Under the pieces are notes generated by a model, which made no database searches, was not told where the DNA came from, and worked only from the letters and a program-made list of their open reading frames with translations. DNA of 64,000 bases from Prunus persica (Eukaryota > Streptophyta > Magnoliopsida > Rosales > Rosaceae). The DNA lies in contig NC_034010.1 in NCBI RefSeq assembly GCF_000346465.2, positions 9,687,689-9,751,688 on the forward strand, given 5' to 3'. Of the stretch, positions 57,033 to 64,000 are shown piece by piece (the stretch's first letter is position 1; the number at the start of each line of letters is the position of its first letter). The translations under genes and the position numbers were made by a program.

Positions 57033-57131
57033 CCCGAATGGGATAGGGCCCTTACCGGAGGCATAAGGTGACATTATAACTTCGTATGAAGTTGTTGTGA
57101 TTGTTGTGTTGTGATTGTGGTTTTAGGAATT

Positions 57132-60100
57132 ATGAGCAGAAGGTGGATACAGAACCCGAATAGATGCGCAGACGAATACTTGGATGAAATCGAGGATTTT
57201 ATTGAGTTTGAACGTAGACACAACCAGGGTGCAACTAGAATCCGTTGTCCTTGTAGGAGGTGTAATAACACGTTGTGGGAGACAATTGAAAATGTTGGAT
57301 TTCATTTAGTAAGGAATGGAATGATTGTGACATATAGCATTTGGAACCTTCATGGGGAACAATTAGACCATGCTTCGTCTTCAAATGCCACAAGAATGGA
57401 CAATGTTGAACCTATTGTGGATCCTAATGATCAAGTCATGGATATTATACAGAATGCTTTTCCATTTGCATCGACCAACATCAATCTTGAAAGGGAAGAT
57501 GACGTACCTACACCAATAGACAGTGCGGAGTTTGAACAATATGAAAAACTATTAAAAAATGCCAACCAAGAGTTATACCCAGGGTGCAAGAGCTTTTTTG
57601 TTCTCACGGCCATTGTAGAGCTAATGCATGGAAAAATAAAGTATCGTATGTCACACTTGTGTTTCGATTACTTTTAGGGACTTTTCAAGAGAATGCTTCC
57701 GACGGACAATTGTTTGCTGAAAGACCATAAACACGCGCAGAAGGTGTTGAATGGTCTTGGATTGGGTTATGAAAAAATTCATGCTTGCAAAAATAATTGC
57801 ATGTTATTTTACAAGGAGCATGAAACGTTGGATACATGCCCTATATGCAATGATCGAGGTTCAAAATGACATCTCAGAATAGAATGACTAAGATCCCACA
57901 AAAAGTCATGCGTTATCTGCTCCTAAAACCTAGGTTGCAGCGATTGTATACGTCGACGCATACTGCCACATACATGAGATGGCATAAGAAAAAACGGGTA
58001 GACGATGATGTGATGCGGCATCCTGCAGATAGGAAGGCATGGAAAGAGTTCGATCGAACGTTCCCCGAGTTTGCTGCTGATCCCCAAAATGTGAGATTGG
58101 GACTTTCAACTGACGGATTCAATCAGTATGGGGTTCTAAACCAACACCACAGCACTTGGCCGATTCGTATTCTCATATAATTTGCCGCCTTGGAAATGCA
58201 TGAAAAAAGAATACATGATGATGACTGTTTTGATAACTGAGGATCCTGGGAGGTCAATCGATGTTTACTTAAGGCTGCTAGTTGATGAGCTGAAGGATTT
58301 ATGGACAAACGGTGTTCGCACGTACGATAAATCAACTGAGAAGATGTTCACTTTTCAGGCAGCAGTTATGTGGACTGTGAATGATTTTTCAGCATATGCA
58401 ATGGTTTTTGGGTGGAGCGCAAAGGGTTATATGACAGTCCTGTATGCAAGGAAGATGTAACTTCTGGTCGGCACGAGGGAAAAGTTTGTTACCTTGCTCA
58501 TCGAAGATGGTTGCCATGGGACCACGAGTGGCGGGAAAAAGATAAAGAGTTCGACAGGAACACAGAGCGTCGCCTCGGACCTAGAGAATGTTCTGGTGAT
58601 GAGATCTTGGAACAGATTAACTGTTTGGATTTTGCTCCGTTTCAGAAAAACAGTTAGTCGGACCAGACCTTCTACACATATGAACTGGACGCACAAGCCT
58701 ATGTTTTTTGAGCTCCCATATTGGTTGAAACTCAAATTGAGGCATAATCTAGATGTAATGCATGTTGAGAAAAATGTATTCGACACATTGGTGGACACAA
58801 TTCTAGATATCGAGGGCAAGACAAAGGACACAATCAAAGCCCGTCTTGATTTGGAAAGAATGGGCACACGAAGGGGTTTATGGATGAACAAGGACAGTGA
58901 TAAGGCTAGAAGGGATCTCGCATTCTTTTCTATGAAATTGAATGACAAAAAAGAGTTTCTAAAGTTTGTATCGTCTGTAAAGTTTCCTGATGGGTATGCT
59001 TCTAATATCGCACGTTGCGTGAATGTTGACGGGGGTAAATTTACTGGACTGAAGAGCCATGACTGCCATGTGTATATGCAACGCCTACTTCCTGTGGGTA
59101 TTCGACATCTATTGCCGGAAGATGTTGTGAAGCCAATCATGTTGTTGTCTAGATTTTTTTCCCAACTGACGACAAAAGCATTGCGAAAGACAGACATGTT
59201 TCAGTTGCGCCATGACATTGTCCAAGTCCTATGCAAGTTTGAGATGATATTTCCTCCAGCTTTCTTCACAAGTATGATGCACGTGATGGTTCACTTGCCA
59301 GAAGAGGCATTGCTTGCTGGTTCTGGCAACTATCGCTGGATGTATCCAATAGAAAGCTATATAATCCTTATCGTTTGTGTATGCATCATTATCACAGGCT
59401 TGCTAATTTGTATCATATTGTTTTATTTTGACAGGCTTCTTGGAGAGCTGAAGAAAAGTGTACGCAACAGGGCGAAGCCCGAAGGATCAATTATAGAGGC
59501 TTGGGTTCAATATGAGTCGCTTACTTTCTGTGGAATGTATTTAAAGATGTGGAGACGGTTTTCAATTGTCCTCAGTGCAATAATGACGGAGGTATGAGAA
59601 AGGAAAAACTTTCTGTTTTTGCCCAAAGCGCACGACCCTTTGGAGATCCTGGACGAGGAGAGTCGTTTTCTAGAAATGACATGGAGGTAGCGCATTGGTT
59701 CGTACTGAACAATTGTGATGAGATAATGGCATACTTAGATGAGCTTTGGATTCTGTAAGTTATAAGTGTTTTTGTATTTGACAAATATAAATTGTAGTAT
59801 TTAATTTTGTCAGACTAACATGTGAATAGTTTTGTATTATATTAGGTGAATAAGTTGAAATCATCGAATTCCCCCACTTACAGTGATGAGTTATATAACT
59901 TGGCATTCGGCCCGATTCGCGCTGAATTATTTTCGGGTTGTTATATTAACGGGGTCAAATTTTTAGGGGCTGAACGAGATGACAAGTTGTGTACGCAAGA
60001 CAGCGGTGTCCATGTCCAAGGTGGAGGCTAAAGTACGAACATTGATTTCTATGGCAAACTCACAACTATCGTTCAATTGCTTTACAAAGATCGATACCAA

Positions 60101-60640
60101 GTGATCATGTTTAAGTGTCGATGGTTTGATAGCAACCCAAATAGGCCGGGAAGTGTTAAAATCGATCATGGCTTACTATCTGTGAACATTAACATAACTT
60201 GGTATGATGACGACCCTTACATTTTGGCAAACATGGCAACACAAATTGTGTATCTAGATGACCCTAAAGCCGGGAGCAGTTGGAAAGTTGTTCAGAAGAT
60301 GCATCATAGGAACGTGTATGCTATACCAGAACTACACCCAACTGACAACGACGTCGACAATGTGGCTGACCAATGTTTAGAATCTTCAATGGAAAATCAT
60401 ACGGAAACACTTCGAGATATACATGTTATACAAGAACCGTTTCAAATACAAGGAGCGTCTTCCATCGAAATACCGATTCAGTCAATTACAATTGACCTCG
60501 GTGATCTTCCGAGATTCGATGTTGCAGTGGGCCCAAGCAACGATGATGATGTAGTTATAGAGGAGGAGGAGGAGGATTGGGAGACCGAAAGTGATGATAG
60601 CGATGATAACGAAAGTTATTATAGTTCATATGATGAATAA
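57132..60640 (+). pseudogene. TNP2-type CACTA transposase, decayed
   Basis: The start is ATG at 57132 (MSRRWIQNPNRCADEYLDEI) just after an acceptor-like TTTTAG. The transposase-associated zinc domain (RIRCPCRRCNNTLW) is followed by Transposase_21: CFDYF, then a stop at about 57675, LFKRMLPTDN, CMLFYKEHETLDTCPICND, LGLSTDGFNQYG with a likely catalytic Asp, LITEDPGRSIDVYLRLLVDEL. DUF4218: ELPYWLKLKLRHNLDVMHVEKNVFD, LPVGIRHLLPEDVVKPIM, HVMVHLPEEALLAG. DUF4216 (60077-60637) ends in an acidic tail with YYSSYDE. Frame breaks occur near 57868, 58178, 58440, 58650 and 59560, and a stop lies near 60030. An intron at 59357-59431 seems to have lost its GT donor (CT instead). Intact TNP2 proteins bind element ends and cut DNA; this one cannot. 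Confidence 0.88.
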
Positions 60641-61180
60641 TGAATTTTTTTGTAATTTTACTATGCTAGTGTACAGATTTTGTGTAATACAAATGTTTGA
60701 ATATATGTAGTTGTTATATCCAAACCTTATATATGGGGAGAAATGAAACATTATTAAAATAAATTTAGTTATAAAACATTGGTAAATCAATATATCCAAA
60801 CCCTTTTAATAATAAATTTTAAATTTATTTTGACAAAACACTTTTAAAAAAAATGAAAATGATAAACAATCTAACCTAAGGGGGTTGTATTCAATTCTAA
60901 CTTTGATTGACTTTTCATGAGTTTTTGAAAGTTTATCACTTCACTTTATAAAAGAAAAAGAACAAGAGCGAGTTAGGTCAACGCAACAACAACCGCGTGA
61001 GACATTATTAAATAAATTGACATACACAAAAAAATGAAAAATGAAAAAAAAAATTTGTTATACAACATTGATAAATAAATATATCCAAACCCTTTTCATA
61101 CAAAGTTTGAAAATTATTGACACAAAACATTTTTTAAAAATGAAAATGATACACAATTTGACCTAAATAAGTAAATGGCG
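60641..61180. other. 3' flank of the transposase gene, AT-rich
   Basis: No gene is seen. A direct repeat with AAACATTGGTAAATCAATAT and ATATCCAAACCCTTTT occurs at about 60773-60870 and again, altered, at about 61062-61150. Confidence 0.5.
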
Positions 61181-61396
61181 AGAAATCCTTGCGTGACGAA
61201 TTAATCCTCGTCGCGCATAGTTTGGGCAGCCCACAATACACTCATCGCGTAAAATTAAAATATTGCGCGACAACCTAACATCCGTCACGCAATGAAATTT
61301 TGCACGACGACAGGATATCTCTCGTCGCGCAAATATATATTATTTTATAATATAATATATATACACATATATATTTGAAATTGACGATCGAGTTAG

Positions 61397-61960
61397 TTCA
61401 TTGTATTCATATAGGGTCAAGGAGTGTAGTTGTAAAAAATCATCAAAATCGGAATTAAAATAACCGTTAAATCATGACTTTTCATTTATAACCGTTGAAA
61501 AGTTTTGTCCCGTTACTTGATCTCTGAATGTTTTTTTTTTTTTCGATTTTTGGGGTCTAAGATCTCGAAGTATAAATAAACAAGTTTGACGGCTGGATTA
61601 CTGAAACTAGTTTGGTAGAATGCGTATGCCATCAAAACCATATATTCACTAACAATGAAGAGTTTATTTATACTTTCGTTAAATATAACATAAGATTATG
61701 TGGTATCCCCCTAGTGTAAACATCTTAAATTGAAGATCAAATTCAGTAATTGTATTCATATAGGGTCAAGAAATGTAGCTGTAAAAAACCATCAAAATCG
61801 AAGTTAAAATAACCGTTAAATCATGACTTTTCATTTAGAACCGTCGAAAAGTTTTGTCCCGTTACTTGATCTCTTAATGTTTGTTTTTCCAATTTTCGGC
61901 GTATACGATCTCGAAGTATAAAAAAATAAGTTTGCCGGTTGGATCATTGAAACTAGTTTC
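61397..61960. repeat. Direct repeat of about 215 bp inside the third CACTA
   Basis: Copies at about 61397-61610 and 61745-61957 share GTATTCATATAGGGTCAAG, AATAACCGTTAAATCATGAC, AAAAGTTTTGTCCCGTTACT, GATCTCGAAGTATAAA and TGAAACTAGTTT. About 135 bp of different sequence separates them. There is no coding potential. Confidence 0.85.
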
Positions 61961-61988
61961 GGGTTTAGGGTTTAGGGTTTAGGGTTTG
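61961..61988. repeat. Short telomere-type (TTTAGGG) tract
   Basis: Four GGGTTTA steps adjoin GCGCGACGAA motifs. It is too short for an interstitial telomere and probably arose from local motif amplification, since ACCCTAAACC is also part of the 62.2-kb repeats. Confidence 0.7.
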
Positions 61989-62124
61989 CGCGACGAATAA
62001 CGTTGATTCGTCGCACAAAGTGTGCAGAAAACAGTCTTGGGCAACGAAATTATTGCTTCGTCATCCCGCAATCTCAGTCAGACCTTTCACCCTCTTCCTC
62101 CTTCAACACTTGGTCCAAATTTTT

Positions 62125-62470
62125 TGTGAGTGTACAGAAAGCAGACTTGCGCGACGCTGTCCCATATTCATCGCACAATCTCTCCTGCCCCAATAAACCC
62201 TAAACCCCAAATTTTGGCGGAATTACAACATTGCATGACGCTGTCCCATATTCGTCGCGCAATCTCGGCAGACCTTTCACCTTTTCTCTCTCCCTCAATA
62301 AACCCTAAACCCCAAATTTTGGCGGAATTACAACTTTGCGCGACGCTGTCCCGTATTTGTCGCACAATCTCGACCGACCTTTCACACCTAATAAACCCTA
62401 AACCTCAAATTTTGGAGGAATTACAACATTGCGCGACGAATACGGGACAGCGTCGCGCAAAGTTTTCACT
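62125..62470. repeat. Tandem units with ACCCTAAACCCCAAATTTTGG and GCGCGACGCTGTCCC
   Basis: At least three units of about 100 bp contain AATAAACCCTAAACCCCAAA, TTTTGGCGGAATTACAAC, TTGCGCGACGCTGTCCC, a TCGTCGC-type core and CAGACCTTTCAC. The last unit is partly inverted (CGAATACGGGACAGCGTCGC). The open frames at 62130 and 62365 (minus) follow from the repeats. It is part of the subterminal or internal motif region. Confidence 0.8.
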
Positions 62471-62753
62471 TTTCTCTCTCCTGCTAAACGCTAAATCCCA
62501 AAATTTTGGCTGAATGACAACCTTGGGCGACGAAATACATATCTATGCGTCGCGCAAAACCGCGTAACCCTGCCCTGATACCAAATTTTGGCTAACTCAC
62601 AACATTGCGCGACGGAAATTATACGTCCTTCGTCGCGCAAGAGTCATTTAAAATATTTTGCGTGAACTTTTATTTATTCGTCACGCAAAATCGAATAAAA
62701 TTTCAGAAACAACGTGAAGGCCTCCTTCTTCCCCAGTTTCTGATTTTTGCCCT

Positions 62754-62755
<2 letters not shown>

Positions 62756-62808
<53 letters not shown>
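62756..62808. repeat. (CT)n microsatellite
   Basis: About 25 uninterrupted CT steps lie in a leader-like region preceding the LTR-like segment and the second CACTA gene. Confidence 0.95.
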
Positions 62809-62809
<1 letters not shown>

Positions 62810-62811
<2 letters not shown>

Positions 62812-63540
62812 GCTGTCACCTCAGCCCCCTACCCCACTGGAATTTGGACCGCACCGCCACAACCTTGGAACCTCGAAGCTTCCCCGCCGTCACCGTCGAG
62901 CCTGCCGCCGGAATTTGCTCGGTTTTCACCGAATCTTCGCCGCCCTCGTTCTTTCTCCTCCGGCGACCAAATCTGACACCTGAGGTATGGTTTCTGGACT
63001 ATTTTTGATGCTTTAGCTGATGGTTGGGTAGGATTTCATTAATTCTTGTAATAGGGCAATCGATTTTAAACCCTAATTTTTGGCCGGTTTTTGAATTTCA
63101 ATTCCGGCCACTTATGACCATTTTTCGGGGTAGGTCCGAGAACAATAGTGCCTCCAATTGATGTTTTCAACCTAGGTAAGGAACCTTGGCCCTTAGTTTT
63201 TAGAATTTTCTAGCAATTGGTATCACTTTGGACACCCACGTGCTGCCGGCGCGTGTGGTGGAGCGTAGGATACAGTAGCAGTCGTTTATTGGGTCCCAGT
63301 GCAATCCCCTAGTTGGCACGAGCGCATAGGTCTTTCGGATTGGAATTTGGTTACCGTTTGAGTCTCGAACGGATTTTGCTTATTGTGCGATTTTTGGGTT
63401 TGTTATGTTTGGACCTTTGGATCGAACTCAAACTCACGTATGGTGTACCTTGTATTTCTAGGATCGTCTAGGATTTGACGGATCGAGGATCAGAGTCCCG
63501 GATACTCTGAACTCGCAAACCCTAGGTCAAGAATCTTAAT
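62810..63540 (+). repeat. LTR-like segment in the leader of the second CACTA gene
   Basis: The order of landmarks matches the minus-strand reading of the solo LTR at 47583-49313: GTAT(G/T)G(A/-)TTTCT, GCT(T/C)TAGCTGAT(G/A)GTTGGG, TTCCGGCCACTT, GGGGTAGGTCC(G/A)AGAACAA, a GGCGCGTGTGGTGG-type block and TGACGGAT(C/T)G. The 5' part is CT-rich then GC-rich (GCCGTCACCGTCGAGCCTGC). A donor-like GAG/GTATGG at 62984 could splice to the ATG exon at 63610, making this a 5'-UTR exon. Confidence 0.65.
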
Positions 63541-63609
63541 AAAATTGTATGTGCTTACAAATATTCGTATATTTTATTAATTTGTGTGTGTATTAATGAA
63601 ATTGTGCAG

Positions 63610-64000
63610 ATGTCAAATTTGATTAGACGTCGTAGGGCGGTGATGACTACACAGAGTTCGGAGTCCCTGGCTCAGCCGACATCTACTGCCATTGCGCCAG
63701 CACTGATGGACCACTTGGCAGTTTGTCCCGCGGGGTCCCAGGCACCTGCTTCATCGGCTTCATCAGTGGGGCAGTCTGTTAGAGCCAGGCGGCGTCATTG
63801 GCCCGCTAGCACCACCGACACCACATCGACTGATGCGTCGGGGTCACAGCAAGGTATAGATTTCCTTAAACTCCAGTTCTTTTTATTTTTGTTTTTGTTT
63901 TTTTGTGTGTATTTTATAGTTAAATTTGTTATTTATTTAACATTAATGTCATCTTTCTTTGCAGCCAAGAAGAACACCCGAGGGACGTATCGGCAGTTGA
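63610..64000 (+). CDS. Second gene of the third CACTA (TnpA/Ptta-like), 5' part
   Basis: ATG at 63610 directly follows an acceptor-like GTGCAG. It reads MSNLIRRRRAVMTTQ..., a serine/threonine/alanine-rich N-terminus with RARRRHWP, to a donor CAAG/GTATAG at 63854. A second exon from 63965 (after TTTGCAG) reads AKKNTRGTYRQL and runs off the window. The basic KKNTRG(T/P) pattern is seen near the start of plant Ptta/En/Spm proteins, the accessory DNA-binding partners of TNP2. This position in a CACTA supports that, but too little is visible to be sure. Confidence 0.5.
   Translation, partial: MSNLIRRRRAVMTTQSSESLAQPTSTAIAPALMDHLAVCPAGSQAPASSASSVGQSVRARRRHWPASTTDTTSTDASGSQQGIDFLKLQFFLFLFLFFCVYFIVKFVIYLTLMSSFFAAKKNTRGTYRQL

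Larger units (their letters stand above)
55619..64000 (+). mobile_element. CACTA transposon of a third family (right end beyond window)
   Basis: Immediately after the TNL exon piece, GCGCGACGAA/TTCGTCGCGC-type motifs begin and fill 55630-56310; the same motifs return at 61185-61345 and 61975-62695. A CACTACAGCGACAG sequence at 55664 is the best candidate terminus, but 45 bp of motif-bearing DNA lies outside it. The true end is therefore uncertain: a truncated neighbour or a rearranged end is possible. It encodes a TNP2-type transposase (plus, decayed) and the start of a second gene at 63610. The order fits a two-gene CACTA element. Confidence 0.82.

Noticed and set aside
58427..59197. 256-residue minus-strand open frame
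   Set aside because: It is antisense to the TNP2 transposase DUF4218 region, which is recognisable on the plus strand.
61961..61988. Interstitial telomere
   Set aside because: Only about four TTTAGGG steps, embedded in transposon repeats.
1..64000. tRNA, rRNA and known non-coding RNA genes
   Set aside because: No cloverleaf-type A/B-box pair or rRNA core sequence was noticed by eye; a tRNAscan or Rfam search would be needed to exclude them.

Overview
This is plant nuclear DNA, AT-rich with intron-split genes and dense nested transposable elements. TIR-NB-LRR genes carrying a C-JID tail and the character of the AP-4 epsilon-like remnants suggest a rosid, probably Rosaceae (Prunus or a relative). 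The species is an inference and no search was run.

Layout. A block made of an AP-4 epsilon adaptin (AP4E) remnant on the plus strand followed by a TNL resistance gene on the minus strand occurs twice in the same orientation. Copy A lies at about 434-30707 and copy B at about 39645-55618. Both AP4E copies carry the same in-frame TAA, so AP4E was already dead before the duplication. TNL copy A is nearly complete, with one apparent 1-nt frameshift just before the P-loop. TNL copy B is broken by a nonsense codon, small deletions, a solo LTR and two CACTA elements. The extreme left edge (1-432) is the frameshifted 3' end of a different, CC-NB-LRR-type gene.

Transposons account for most of the rest, and each can be delimited by comparing copy A with copy B or by target-site duplications (TSD). 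In copy A: a hAT MITE (821-1488, TSD GATATATC); a solo LTR (2881-15669, TSD AGTTG) split by an 11.5-kb CACTA element (3569-15074, TSD AGT); and a Ty3/gypsy element (16660-24736, TSD TAGTC, 510-bp LTRs) nested in an unclassified insert. Between the copies: a 7.4-kb Mutator-like element (31264-38656, 9-bp TSD) carrying a satellite array of about 99-bp units. In copy B: a copia fragment, a Harbinger-type MITE (41993-42472, TSD TAA), another MITE (43057-43788), a solo LTR (47583-49313, TSD GAAGA), a non-autonomous CACTA (51169-55482, TSD TAC) and a third CACTA family from about 55619 to beyond the right edge.

The 11.5-kb CACTA is the most interesting object. It holds an apparently intact six-exon gene (715 aa) joining a Ptta/En/Spm domain to a Ulp1/C48 SUMO-protease domain. 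Its transposase gene has lost the catalytic core. It has captured a scrambled 5' piece of the proteasome-lid gene RPN6. Its CGACG-type motifs fill the ULP-gene introns as well as the ends, and three introns share one homologous module of about 140 bp. The third CACTA carries a decayed TNP2 transposase and the start of a second gene whose leader resembles the LTR seen as a solo LTR in copy B.
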